A stretch of 64,000 nt of DNA from NCBI GenBank assembly GCA_019638355.1, contig JAHBTY010000001.1, forward strand, positions 930,001-994,000. Direction: 5' to 3'. The position numbers and the translations under genes are program-made. How positions within the stretch are numbered: position 1 is the stretch's first letter; every line of letters starts with the position of its first letter. A model generated the notes under the pieces. That model ran no database searches. It was not told the origin of the DNA and was given only the letters and a program-made list of their open reading frames with translations. The DNA is from Cyclobacteriaceae bacterium. Lineage in GTDB: Bacteria > Bacteroidota > Bacteroidia > Cytophagales > Cyclobacteriaceae. Positions 17,397 through 26,231 of this stretch are shown piece after piece.

Positions 17397-18695
17397 TTAA
17401 AAACTAATTACTGCTTCCACCATTACGCCACTGAATTCAGCGCCTGCAAATCTTCCTGTCCATCCTTTGCCATCATAACTTTGTTTCAGATATTCAACCT
17501 TTGTTAGGATGTTTTTTGAAAGATACCATCCGCCTGCAAAATTTAGTCTGCTTATTTCGAGATTGTCGGTGGCACTCTCCAATTGTTTTCCGCTGATAGT
17601 GTTGTAACGTGCAGCAACATAAAACTTTTCGTTTTGACCAAAGCGATAGATTAAATCCCCTGCCAGCTGGGTGAAGGCACCCTCTTTATCTGGCTGAGGG
17701 GTAGTGAATTCATTGCTACCAGATGCCCGCTCAATTACGCCAAACAATTCCAATCCTTTAAATTTCACAAATGGATTAATTTGAAGCGCAGTCAGTTTTG
17801 TAAACCGCGCGTTGTATCGACCATCAAAATTTCCGCCTTGAACATTCCCATTTGCATCGGGCTTTGTGTATGTTACATAGTAATATCTTGAACCAGTACG
17901 GTCACCGCCATAAAGCCAGGTACCGGTTGTCTCACCTTTGTTAATATACCATGAACCTGTTAGTCTCACTCTTAAGTCATCGTTAATCTGCTTATCGTAT
18001 CCTAACTTTCCATAGAATGAAGGCTTGTTATCGCTCTGGTCGTTGACCCTTACATTTTGATTAAGCTTTCCGTTGGTTACACCAACGATTGCTAAGAACC
18101 CCTTATTTTGCACTGTCACTTCGCCAAATGGCTCGGTCGAAAATGCATCCATGATGTAATTCTCATTAAATGGATTGAATATCGCCCGTGCGTTGTCTGA
18201 TCTTCTGAAGTGAGTATCACCGTAATTGAATTCATCGTACCCGATAGTGATGCTCGTAAATTTCATCACACCTTCGAGGAATCCTGGCTTCACAAAATCG
18301 AGTTTGTCCATGCGGAGATAACCGCCTTTGATATAGAAATCATTGTGGTTCCTGGAAGAAAGGTAAGACCGAAGATGCATCCGCACACCATCAAGCAATT
18401 GAACATCCACGTTCAAGTTTGCCGTAGGTAAGTTAAAATCTGATCCAAGTTCTACCAGGTTATCAAGATCGTTGCTCTGATTGAGGGACTGAAATTGCAT
18501 GGCGAAGTCTCCACCAATTCTAATTTTCATTCCCTGGAAAGAGGTCGTATCTGATTTGCTGGGTTCAAACACGTTGAGCCCCCGCTTGTCATTGGGCCGC
18601 CAGTATTGTAAAGACGGTACTTGTGCATACAACACTCCTGATGTAAAGAATAGTAGGGGAAGTATGGCTTTGAGAATATTACCAATAGTTTTCAT
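17397..18695 (-). CDS. Outer-membrane porin-like protein
   Basis: From ATG 18695 there is a clear signal peptide (ILPLLFFTSGVLYAQ). A frame extension up to 18785 adds an unlikely N-terminus and is rejected. The mature protein of about 405 residues is built of alternating aromatic strands and ends with the outer-membrane signature Phe (MVEAVISF). It looks like a 16- to 18-strand porin of the phosphate-selective/OprP-like kind. The substrate is unknown. It stands alone with its own terminator. Confidence 0.75.
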   Translation of the reverse strand: MKTIGNILKAILPLLFFTSGVLYAQVPSLQYWRPNDKRGLNVFEPSKSDTTSFQGMKIRIGGDFAMQFQSLNQSNDLDNLVELGSDFNLPTANLNVDVQLLDGVRMHLRSYLSSRNHNDFYIKGGYLRMDKLDFVKPGFLEGVMKFTSITIGYDEFNYGDTHFRRSDNARAIFNPFNENYIMDAFSTEPFGEVTVQNKGFLAIVGVTNGKLNQNVRVNDQSDNKPSFYGKLGYDKQINDDLRVRLTGSWYINKGETTGTWLYGGDRTGSRYYYVTYTKPDANGNVQGGNFDGRYNARFTKLTALQINPFVKFKGLELFGVIERASGSNEFTTPQPDKEGAFTQLAGDLIYRFGQNEKFYVAARYNTISGKQLESATDNLEISRLNFAGGWYLSKNILTKVEYLKQSYDGKGWTGRFAGAEFSGVMVEAVISF

Positions 18696-18818
18696 GATGA
18701 TCGTATTAAATGGTTTGGATAAACAATTAAGATTAGAAATGACGTTGAAGGACAATCCTGGAAAACGCCTGAGTAAGCAACACATGAACGTATTACTTAT
18801 CGATTTCGGCTAAATGAT

Positions 18819-19202
18819 CTAAAGGAGAAAAGTTTGGAGCAGGATAGAGCGGTGCTTGCCCGACCTGACTGGTGGGTCATTTATTGAAGGTTGTAATGAC
18901 CGATCATTATGGATACCACAGATATCCAATTGTGCATTGTGTGATATGACTGTGACAAGGCTCGTGGATGATACAATAGTCGGTGCCTGCACCGACTGAA
19001 AATCATCGATTGATAAAGTAATTTCTTCATTCTTGCAGCCGTGACAAGTTTCCTCGGTCGTTTCACAACAGGAGTCCGTAGTTCTTTCAAATAACTCTGA
19101 AGTGATAAGTTTGTCGTGACAGAAATGCTGATATACCGTCATTTCTCTGAATGGGAATAACAAGGATGTCAGGGCGGTAATATGCAGGATAAACCTTAGC
19201 AT
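18819..19202 (-). CDS. HYC_CC_PP-like small secreted protein
   Basis: The 127-residue product has an N-terminal hydrophobic helix and then three landmarks: His-Phe-Cys (HFCHDK), a vicinal cysteine cluster (SCCETTEETCHGCKNE), and near the end a Pro-Pro (NDPPVRSGKHRSIL). That order matches the small Bacteroidota proteins named HYC_CC_PP after these residues, which sit beside TonB receptors and metal genes. It is followed downstream by the TonB-dependent receptor's neighbourhood but has 179 bases between it and that gene's stop. Metal or haem binding is inference. Confidence 0.65.
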   Translation of the reverse strand: MLRFILHITALTSLLFPFREMTVYQHFCHDKLITSELFERTTDSCCETTEETCHGCKNEEITLSIDDFQSVQAPTIVSSTSLVTVISHNAQLDICGIHNDRSLQPSINDPPVRSGKHRSILLQTFLL

Positions 19203-19339
19203 TTTTGTCGTGCTTTCAATATCACACCCAAAAGTATCCCACCGGCAAGCAACGGCAAATGGTTGAAGTCAGTCCATTAAATGATTAATATCAGTTTTTT
19301 AGCAACGGTATGGGTTACAACCTTAGAAACATAAGCAAA

Positions 19340-19361
19340 CAGCCCGGAACGAATCGGGCTG
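19340..19361 (-). terminator. Terminator after the TonB-dependent receptor
   Basis: Arms CAGCCCG and CGGGCTG, seven perfect GC-rich pairs with an 8-base loop, are followed on the minus strand by TTTGCTTATGTTT. It lies 21 bases past the receptor stop codon. Confidence 0.65.
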
Positions 19362-19381
19362 CATTGGTGATTTGAGAGGTT

Positions 19382-21835
19382 TCAAAGCAAAGCCTTGATT
19401 CCGATCGTAAAACTTCTTGGCATTCCCGGTCGCAGACCAGCAGGCCTTCGAGCAACAGCATACACCTCATTGGTTATGTTGGAGATTGAACCATATGCTG
19501 TAAGAAATTTATTCAATCGAATGTTTGTAGATAGATCAACAATGAAATTTCCATTCAGCTTTTCCGATGGTGGAATTTCACCCTGCCCAGGCGTGGTCCG
19601 CATTACCCCAACATACTTGGAACTAACATTTATATCAAATAAACGATGTTGCATCCCCGCGTTCAATGTTAGCTGGTTAGCTGCTAAATAAGGAATCTGA
19701 TCGCCTTTAACCACATTATTCCAATCTTCCGTATCAGGGTCAAAGGAGCTGCCAAATTTTCCGTCAGTATAGGTATACGCTAACGAAACCGGGACGCCTA
19801 TGCTTTTAGACCCTGTGATAAACGTGTATTGTATTTCAAGTTCAGTCCCGGCAACAGTTGCTTTACCCGCATTAAATAAGTCACCGGTTCCGCCACCACC
19901 GCTGGCCGCGAGATCAGACCCAAGTAGGTTTGAATAATTATTGTAGAAGAAAACAGCCTGCGTATTCAATCTTGAGGTAACGAGGCGTGCGCCAAACTCA
20001 TAGTTAATGCTCTCTTCGGGCTTATCATCTTTATCAAAACCGGGCGGGGCAAACCCCTTGTGAATACCTGCGAAGGTATTTAAGCTTTTCGTGACAGAAT
20101 AATTGATGCCCAACCCGGGGATCCAAACTCCAACCCGATTGTCTTTAGTAGTAAGGTTTGCTCCGGTCCGCTGCGGATCAGCCGTTTTGTAGTCCAGTTG
20201 AGTAAGCTCAATACTTTCAAAACGAACTCCTGGCAAGGCGGAGAATTTTCCATATGTTAAATTATATTGGAGATACGCGGCTGAGGCTTTAGCAGTGCTG
20301 ATCCGATTGCTTTCTGTACCGGGTGTGCCTGCCGTTGTTAGTTTCATTACGCCATTCTCCATAGCATATGTATCCTGCCATTGATATCTGTCTTCTTCGT
20401 CCTGATGGTAACGAAAGGCAATTTCAATATCATGATCAATTTCTGCTGTCTTAAAATTGAATCCCGTAGCCATTTGGATGCCTCTTGAATAATAGCTGCG
20501 ATTATTTGCTTTTACATAAAGGGCATCGGTATTTGGGCTAGTCTGGCCTGTCACAATGCTGTACTCATCACTGTATGTTGAGGGGTCATCTAACAAGTTT
20601 GCAATGGAAACCTTTGCATTGGTACCATACTTAACTGCATCAAGTTTATACCAGTTGCGGCTGAATTCATTCCGGTAAGTTGTGACGGAAACATCCATGA
20701 ACCGGGTCGGTATTATATTGTATTTTACGGAATACTGACTGTGTTTCGTTGTGATATTGTCAAGTTGAGAAGAGGCATACCTCCGATAAGGAGTACTATC
20801 GAAATCTTCCTGAGTTAATCCAAGATATGTTTCATCTGCATCACTGGTGGCTTGTCCTATCTTGAACGTGAGGGCTTGGTACACCTTGGCGGCAGATGGG
20901 GAGTTGATCCTAAACTTGGCCAAGTAATCTTCATTAGTAAAACCTGTTGGCCCACCATTGTCAAGTTCTTTAAAGCCCGTTGCAGTTTGTTGGTAGGTTT
21001 CCAGCACAAAGCCACCATATTCAAACGACTGCCCGATGGATGCCTGGGCAATTCTGCGGCCAAAATTACCACCTAGCAAATTTACCCGTGCAGAAAAATC
21101 AGAGGGAATTTGAGTGGAGATAAAGTTAATGGCGCCACCGGTGGTGTATGGACCATATTTTATCTGGCTTGATCCTTTGCGAACTTCGATACCCTGCATC
21201 CGACCTACCGTTGGAAAGTAATACGCTGCAGGCGAGGAATAAGGAGCGGGCGCGGCCAGTACCCCATCTTCCATCAATGTAATTTTGCTGCTGCGTTCAA
21301 CACCGGTGCCACGCATCCCAATGTTCGGGCGCAAACCAAAACCATCTTCTTCCTGCAGGTTTACTCCGGGCACATTTCTCAGAATTCGGTTGACATCACT
21401 GTAATTGAATTCATTGAGCACTTTCAGGCTTAAATAATGTGCAGATCCCGGAATATCTGGGAGATATTTACTTCCACCAGTTAGCGTTTCCCGCGAAACA
21501 ACTATTTCAGGAAGTTCATACAAACTTTCTTTCAGCGCCAGCGTAAGTTTTACAGTTTCTTCAACAGTCAAATCGATGGGTTGAGATAGCGTGATAAACC
21601 CTATCGAAGACAACTTCAACACATACTTTCCGGGTGCAAGTCCGTGGAGCTTAAAAAATCCTTTCGCATTCGAAACGTCACCTCTTCCTGTTTCATCAAT
21701 AAAGACATTGACTCCTGCGAGGGGTTGGTTGTTAATATCGGTAATGGATCCTTCGACAGATCGGTCGGATTGTGCCAGGGATTGGAGAAGGCTAACATAA
21801 AGGATTGTGAAAAGGAGTATAGGTTTGGCTTTCAT
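19382..21835 (-). CDS. FecA-like TonB-dependent receptor, probably iron-regulated
   Basis: The 817-residue protein has a signal peptide, a carboxypeptidase-like beta domain (about 24-105: VEGSITDINNQPLAGVNVFI), a plug domain (about 115-235, with GLRPNIGMRGTGVERSSKI and IKYGPYTTGGAINFIST) and a 22-strand barrel. The plug and barrel resemble ferric citrate and related siderophore receptors of the FecA group. Two Fur-like boxes cover its promoter, which supports iron uptake. It forms a single-gene unit with its own terminator. Confidence 0.88.
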   Translation of the reverse strand: MKAKPILLFTILYVSLLQSLAQSDRSVEGSITDINNQPLAGVNVFIDETGRGDVSNAKGFFKLHGLAPGKYVLKLSSIGFITLSQPIDLTVEETVKLTLALKESLYELPEIVVSRETLTGGSKYLPDIPGSAHYLSLKVLNEFNYSDVNRILRNVPGVNLQEEDGFGLRPNIGMRGTGVERSSKITLMEDGVLAAPAPYSSPAAYYFPTVGRMQGIEVRKGSSQIKYGPYTTGGAINFISTQIPSDFSARVNLLGGNFGRRIAQASIGQSFEYGGFVLETYQQTATGFKELDNGGPTGFTNEDYLAKFRINSPSAAKVYQALTFKIGQATSDADETYLGLTQEDFDSTPYRRYASSQLDNITTKHSQYSVKYNIIPTRFMDVSVTTYRNEFSRNWYKLDAVKYGTNAKVSIANLLDDPSTYSDEYSIVTGQTSPNTDALYVKANNRSYYSRGIQMATGFNFKTAEIDHDIEIAFRYHQDEEDRYQWQDTYAMENGVMKLTTAGTPGTESNRISTAKASAAYLQYNLTYGKFSALPGVRFESIELTQLDYKTADPQRTGANLTTKDNRVGVWIPGLGINYSVTKSLNTFAGIHKGFAPPGFDKDDKPEESINYEFGARLVTSRLNTQAVFFYNNYSNLLGSDLAASGGGGTGDLFNAGKATVAGTELEIQYTFITGSKSIGVPVSLAYTYTDGKFGSSFDPDTEDWNNVVKGDQIPYLAANQLTLNAGMQHRLFDINVSSKYVGVMRTTPGQGEIPPSEKLNGNFIVDLSTNIRLNKFLTAYGSISNITNEVYAVARRPAGLRPGMPRSFTIGIKALL

Positions 21836-21850
21836 ACGTCAATAGTCTAT

Positions 21851-21871
21851 TATTTAGAATGATTTTAAATA
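21851..21871. promoter_or_regulatory. Fur-like box 1
   Basis: This 21-base palindrome has arms TATTTAGAAT and ATTTTAAATA around a central G, with 9 of 10 pairs matching. It contains the 7-1-7 core of a Fur box (AGAATnATT type). It lies 16 bases before the receptor start codon, downstream of the promoter. Confidence 0.6.
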
Positions 21872-21876
21872 GCCTG

Positions 21877-21907
21877 CAATTCTATTTATTATTTAGATTA
21901 ATTCCAA
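21877..21907 (-). promoter_or_regulatory. Promoter of the TonB-dependent receptor
   Basis: On the minus strand TTG (21907-21905) and TAGAATTG (21884-21877) are 20 bases apart. The second matches TAnnTTTG with one mismatch. The upstream element lies inside Fur-like box 2. Confidence 0.5.
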
Positions 21908-21911
21908 ATAA
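21889..21911. promoter_or_regulatory. Fur-like box 2
   Basis: The arms TTATTTAGATT and ATTCCAAATAA pair around a central A at 9 of 11 positions. The centre is 39 bases from that of box 1, almost four helical turns. It covers the -33 element of the receptor promoter, which suggests repression by iron-loaded Fur. Confidence 0.55.
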
Positions 21912-21942
21912 GTATTGAGGTGGAGGCTAACAATTGGACTCC

Positions 21943-22815
21943 TTAAAAAGCCGATGCGATCAAATCAGCTATTTCGATCTTGTTGGTAGGATGACCGATT
22001 GTATTGGTTGTAACGATTGTGGCGACTCCGGCTGCTTTCAATTCCTCAAAAGCATTACCCGCAAAAATGCCGTGTATACCAATGCATACAGGGGGTTTCA
22101 TTCCTGCTTTCTTCAGATGACCGATTGTTTCAATCATGGTGCGTGCGGTAGAGATGATGTCGTCCACCAAAACCGGTAAATGCTCCCGATACTTCTCTAC
22201 ATGCGGCACAGTAACTTCGACTTCACGATCACCATGCCTTATTTTTTCTAATACGATAAAGGGCGCTCCAGCATTCTTCGCGACAGCCTCCACCCACTGC
22301 TCACTTTCGCTGTCGGGTCCGATCAACACAGGCTTCTCGATAGTATCGCGAATCCATGTCGATATAAGCCCGGCAGCATGAAGCACCGTACACGGCACGG
22401 TATAAATCTCGCCCATCGAATGCCTTCTGTGGAGGTGAGGATCGATTGTGATTAAGGAATCAGCAAAATTGGAAATGAACTTTGCGAAATAGGCAGAGGT
22501 GATGCCCTCTCCGGGTTTGAATTGCTTATCCTGGCGCATATAAGCAAGGTAGGGAGCAACCAGGCAGGTACAATCCGCGCCCAGGGCTTTGGCAGTCTGG
22601 CTGAGAAAATACAGCGGGAGTAATTTTTCATCCGGATTATTGAGCGTGCATAGGATAATCACTCTTTTTCCTTTGACATCGGAGTGAATCTGAATGTAGG
22701 TTTCCTTATCTGGAAAATGGCGTATTGTCAGTTCACCCATGCTCGCGTTGATCCGAGTAGCAAGTTTGGTGGCCAAATTCTCGTTGCCCGGTAAGGCAAA
22801 TACTACAGTCTGCAT
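21943..22815 (-). CDS. Ribose-phosphate pyrophosphokinase homologue
   Basis: The 290-residue protein matches PRPP synthetase throughout: HFPDKETYI near 33, the PYLAYMRQDK motif near 88-97, TIDPHLHR near 123-130, GPDSES near 166-171, and the PRPP loop VLVDDIISTARTMIE (215-229). It is shorter than housekeeping Prs (about 310-315) and several residues differ from the usual form, so it is likely the accessory copy seen beside AMP/thymidine phosphorylases. It would join ATP and ribose 5-phosphate, or a related sugar phosphate. The gene is the last of the overlapping cluster that starts upstream near 30364. Confidence 0.85.
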   Translation of the reverse strand: MQTVVFALPGNENLATKLATRINASMGELTIRHFPDKETYIQIHSDVKGKRVIILCTLNNPDEKLLPLYFLSQTAKALGADCTCLVAPYLAYMRQDKQFKPGEGITSAYFAKFISNFADSLITIDPHLHRRHSMGEIYTVPCTVLHAAGLISTWIRDTIEKPVLIGPDSESEQWVEAVAKNAGAPFIVLEKIRHGDREVEVTVPHVEKYREHLPVLVDDIISTARTMIETIGHLKKAGMKPPVCIGIHGIFAGNAFEELKAAGVATIVTTNTIGHPTNKIEIADLIASAF

Positions 22816-22833
22816 AAGTCATTAAGTTGAACG

Positions 22834-24345
22834 TCAAACGATTTCCAGTATCGAAGCTTTATTTACCGTCAGGTACTCTTTAGCGTAGTCAAGTTCACCC
22901 CGTGTCTGAGAGTAAAGTGTGTAAAGCGTATCTCCGGGCGCCACTTTCTTATACAAGGGTGACAGGAAAAGAATACCTGCCCCGGGGGATTGTGGCGCAC
23001 CGCACAACTTCGCCAATCTTGCCAACTTACGGTTATCGATGCGCGCCACCACACCAGCGCGGTCAGACTTCACTTCATGTTTGAACTCACCCAATGCGGG
23101 TTCGGTAAACCTTCCTTGTGCCTGACAAATGGCCTGAAATTTTTTCCAAGCCTCGCCCTTCTCCAAAATATTAAAAGCCAATTGATATCCGGATGTGCCA
23201 CTTGCTTTCCCGGTCATTTCCAACAGACGGGCTGCCAATTTTAATGATCGGTCTCTTAGATCAACGGGCGCATCTTTATTGCCTTGCAGAACGGCAATTA
23301 CGTCCAGTGCTTCCAAGGCAGGGCCAATCCCGCGCCCTACAGGTTGTTGACCATCTGTAAAGACAACATCTAAGGTCATGTTGATGGCCTTTGAAACTTC
23401 CAACATTAAATCACGCAAGCGGATGGCTTCCTCCATCGAACGGACTTTTGCTGTATCACCAATTGGAATATCAATCACGACATGCGTTGAGCCAGCCGCA
23501 GCTTTTTTTGAAAGCACAGATGCAATTAGTTGTGCCGGACTGTCAAGATCCAATGACCGCTCTACTGAAATAAGAATATCGTCAGCAGGGCTGAGTTTAA
23601 CAGCACCACCCCAAACCATGCAACCACCTTCTTTTTCTACAACGTTTCGTATCGCGGTAAGATCGAGATTGACATTGGTGAAAGTTTCCACGCTATCGGC
23701 TGTTCCGGCAGGTGATGTAATGGCACGAGAGGATGTTTTAGGAATGGTCAGACCTGCCGCAGCTATGATGCTCACCACAATAGGAGTCGTTCTGTTTCCT
23801 GGTAGTCCACCGATGCAGTGTTTGTCGACAACTTTTTGCGCTGGCCAGTCAAGGTTATGGCCAACGTGAATCATGGCCTGCGTCAACGAAATAATTTCCT
23901 CCACACGAAGGCGGTCGCCTGAGCAGGACGCAATGAATGATGCCAACTCAATATTAGAATATTTTCCCTGGGTAATATCATTGATAATTCCCTGAAAGGC
24001 TTCAGACGGGAGTGTTTTCCCATATAGTTTTGCGCGAACGTTCGCGAGCGAATCGACCGGAAGAAGATGCGTGACCTCTATCAAATCATTTTCGCTTACG
24101 TTCAGCCGTGCCATCGCTTCCATCGATAAAGCTGCTTCACCGTGACGCAACAATTCTGAATTGTGAATTACGTTGAGTGTGGCAATGATGTCCCGGTCTT
24201 TGTGTCTTACAACTAATCGCTTAAGCGCGGTGAACCCTTCGGAGAGACAGACATGGCAGTCATGACGCATGTAGATGATGTTCTCACGGTAGGTATCAAT
24301 ACCAATAGCTTTTACTTTTAAATAATTTGAATGCTTATGTTCCAT
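22834..24345 (-). CDS. AMP phosphorylase / thymidine phosphorylase family enzyme
   Basis: The protein has about 503 residues, longer than DeoA (about 440), because of an extra N-terminal domain of roughly 85 residues as in archaeal AMP phosphorylase. The family signature DKHCIGGLPGNRTT (Lys and His near 178-179) is present, followed by TSSRAITSPAGTADSVE. It cleaves a nucleoside or NMP with phosphate; the long form favours NMP, which would yield ribose 1,5-bisphosphate. The ATG at 24345 is preferred to a TTG nine bases upstream. Start and the upstream gene's stop overlap by 11 bases. Confidence 0.85.
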   Translation of the reverse strand: MEHKHSNYLKVKAIGIDTYRENIIYMRHDCHVCLSEGFTALKRLVVRHKDRDIIATLNVIHNSELLRHGEAALSMEAMARLNVSENDLIEVTHLLPVDSLANVRAKLYGKTLPSEAFQGIINDITQGKYSNIELASFIASCSGDRLRVEEIISLTQAMIHVGHNLDWPAQKVVDKHCIGGLPGNRTTPIVVSIIAAAGLTIPKTSSRAITSPAGTADSVETFTNVNLDLTAIRNVVEKEGGCMVWGGAVKLSPADDILISVERSLDLDSPAQLIASVLSKKAAAGSTHVVIDIPIGDTAKVRSMEEAIRLRDLMLEVSKAINMTLDVVFTDGQQPVGRGIGPALEALDVIAVLQGNKDAPVDLRDRSLKLAARLLEMTGKASGTSGYQLAFNILEKGEAWKKFQAICQAQGRFTEPALGEFKHEVKSDRAGVVARIDNRKLARLAKLCGAPQSPGAGILFLSPLYKKVAPGDTLYTLYSQTRGELDYAKEYLTVNKASILEIV

Positions 24346-24835
24346 GGTTCTCAACTTTTTTCTGGAGTGTTTTTTTACAGTCGTCCAGCATATTCTTCAA
24401 ACACCACCTGCAATACCAGTCTGCAAACAAAAATGACAGAAGCTTATAAAAGAAACCTCCAGGTCTTTCGTAGCTGATGGACAATTCAGCCGATGTTCCA
24501 CCGGGAAATTGTGTAAGCAGCAAATGCATCCTATACCACGAATAAATAATTAGTTGAGGAGTGTCAATCGTCTCCCATGTCTTCTCTTCTCCCAGCATCC
24601 ACTTGGTCACTTCAACGGTGAAATCCATACTAAATCCCATCATCTTACCTGTCCAACGATACTTTGTTCCAAGGCCAGTTTGATGTTCTGTAAGAAACCG
24701 TAAGTCAAGTTTACTCCCCATCATCATCATGGATGACTGTGTCATGTGCATGCCTGTTACTCCAAGATTGTCAATACAATTAAAAACCTCTTCCGGCTTA
24801 AATGCGTAGTTGGCTATGCGTGTTAATGTTTTCAT
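24335..24835 (-). CDS. SRPBCC-fold protein
   Basis: The product has about 166 residues in a START/SRPBCC-like layout: an N-terminal beta strand (TLTRIANYAFKPEEVF), a Met-rich turn (TQSSMMMMGSKLDLRF), central strands with GTKYRWTGKMMGFSMDF, and a long C-terminal helix with WYCRWCLKNML. Such proteins bind hydrophobic ligands in a cavity. I choose ATG 24835; a longer form from 24877 would overlap the MBL gene. It overlaps the phosphorylase gene, so the two are translationally coupled. Confidence 0.65.
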   Translation of the reverse strand: MKTLTRIANYAFKPEEVFNCIDNLGVTGMHMTQSSMMMMGSKLDLRFLTEHQTGLGTKYRWTGKMMGFSMDFTVEVTKWMLGEEKTWETIDTPQLIIYSWYRMHLLLTQFPGGTSAELSISYERPGGFFYKLLSFLFADWYCRWCLKNMLDDCKKTLQKKVENHGT

Positions 24836-24866
24836 AGGGTCTGCAAAAAGAAACTGTCTATCTGTT

Positions 24867-26231
24867 TCATAAATCAATAACCTGATTCAAATGAGGTGTG
24901 CCTGTTTCCCAGTTATACACCTGCCGAATCTTTTCCTGCAACGCCTGTGCTGATGCAGGTTCCCCGTGGGTGATTAAAATATATTTCGGAGGCTTCGAAA
25001 GACTACTCATCCATTGGATAAGTTCTGTCTGGTCGGCATGGGCAGACAAACCTTCTACGTTTATGACAGAGGCGTTTACATTAACGAATTTTCCTCTAAG
25101 TTTTATTTCTGGGGCTCCATCCAACAGTTGACGCCCCCTTGTTCCTTCCGCCTGATAACCAACCAGAAGAATCGTTGCTGCTTTGTCGTTTAGATAATGT
25201 TCAAAATAAGTAAGGATTCGTCCACCGGTTGCCATTCCGCTCCCGGCAATAATGATTTTTGGTTGATCATCCGCGACAAGTTTCATCGTCTCCTCTATTG
25301 TTTTTATATGGATAATGCCTTGGCACATTTCTGAGCATTCTTCCCTTGATAACTTGTGCCATTCTGAATGGTGATGAAAAATTTCCAAAACGTTTCTCCC
25401 CATTGGGCTATCCATATAAACAGGTATTTCTGGAATAGCCTTTCTTCTTTTCAGTTTCCATAACAAGTACATCAGTAATTGAGTGCGCTCAACGGCAAAA
25501 CTTGGCACCAGTATCGTTCCATTTTTGCTGCAAGATTTAACAATTGCCTGGGCAAGTTGCTCTTCAGCGTCCGCAGGGTGCACCCGGTCCCCATAGGTTG
25601 ATTCCACCACAAGCACATCAGTTTCCGTGGGTAACTCAGGTGGAAAAAGTAGTGGGTCTTTCATTCTTCCAATGTCACCGGAGAATGTGATTTGCCTCCC
25701 ATTAACTTTCAATTCAATGTACGTTGCACCTATAATATGGCCATTATAGCAAAATCGAACTTGAACATTCTCTGTCACTTTTAGCCATTCCTTAATGGGT
25801 TGCGAAATAAAAAGGGGAATTGTTCTCTCCACATCGTTAAGGTCGTAAAGCGGAAGGGCAGTTTTATGTTTGCTATAGCCGAAACGATTGGCATGTGTTG
25901 CCTCTTCTTCCTGTATTTTGGCGCTATCCTCCAAAATAATTTTGGCAATTTCGCAAGTAGGTGTGGTACACCATATCGGGCCGTTGAATCCTTCTTTTAC
26001 CAATCGAGGTAAGTGTCCCACATGGTCAAGATGGCCATGGGTAATCAATACCAGATCAATTGACAGTGGGTCAACGGGAAACTTATCCCAATTCAACACT
26101 CGCAATTGCTTGAGTCCCTGAAACAGACCGCAGTCAATCAATATGTTGGTATCGTTAGCCTGGAGCAAATATTTTGATCCTGTTACCGTACCAGCAGCAC
26201 CTAAAAATGTTAACCTTAATACGTTTTTCAT
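24867..26231 (-). CDS. MBL-fold beta-CASP ribonuclease-type protein
   Basis: The 454-residue protein has the metallo-beta-lactamase signature THGHLDHVGH (His 65, His 67, Asp 69, His 70), a beta-CASP insert, and the C-terminal motifs of RNA-specificity nucleases (VEGLSAHADQTEL, then ITHGEPASAQALQEKI). It is the short bacterial form akin to CPSF73-like RNases with two bound Zn ions. It likely cleaves RNA, giving substrate for nucleotide salvage by its neighbours; that link is inference. Its start overlaps the P-type ATPase stop by four bases. Confidence 0.85.
   Translation of the reverse strand: MKNVLRLTFLGAAGTVTGSKYLLQANDTNILIDCGLFQGLKQLRVLNWDKFPVDPLSIDLVLITHGHLDHVGHLPRLVKEGFNGPIWCTTPTCEIAKIILEDSAKIQEEEATHANRFGYSKHKTALPLYDLNDVERTIPLFISQPIKEWLKVTENVQVRFCYNGHIIGATYIELKVNGRQITFSGDIGRMKDPLLFPPELPTETDVLVVESTYGDRVHPADAEEQLAQAIVKSCSKNGTILVPSFAVERTQLLMYLLWKLKRRKAIPEIPVYMDSPMGRNVLEIFHHHSEWHKLSREECSEMCQGIIHIKTIEETMKLVADDQPKIIIAGSGMATGGRILTYFEHYLNDKAATILLVGYQAEGTRGRQLLDGAPEIKLRGKFVNVNASVINVEGLSAHADQTELIQWMSSLSKPPKYILITHGEPASAQALQEKIRQVYNWETGTPHLNQVIDL

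Noticed and set aside
23378-23869. 163-residue plus-strand frame opposite the phosphorylase gene
   Set aside because: It mirrors a well-supported coding frame, has biased Ser/Thr/Ala composition and no recognisable motif.
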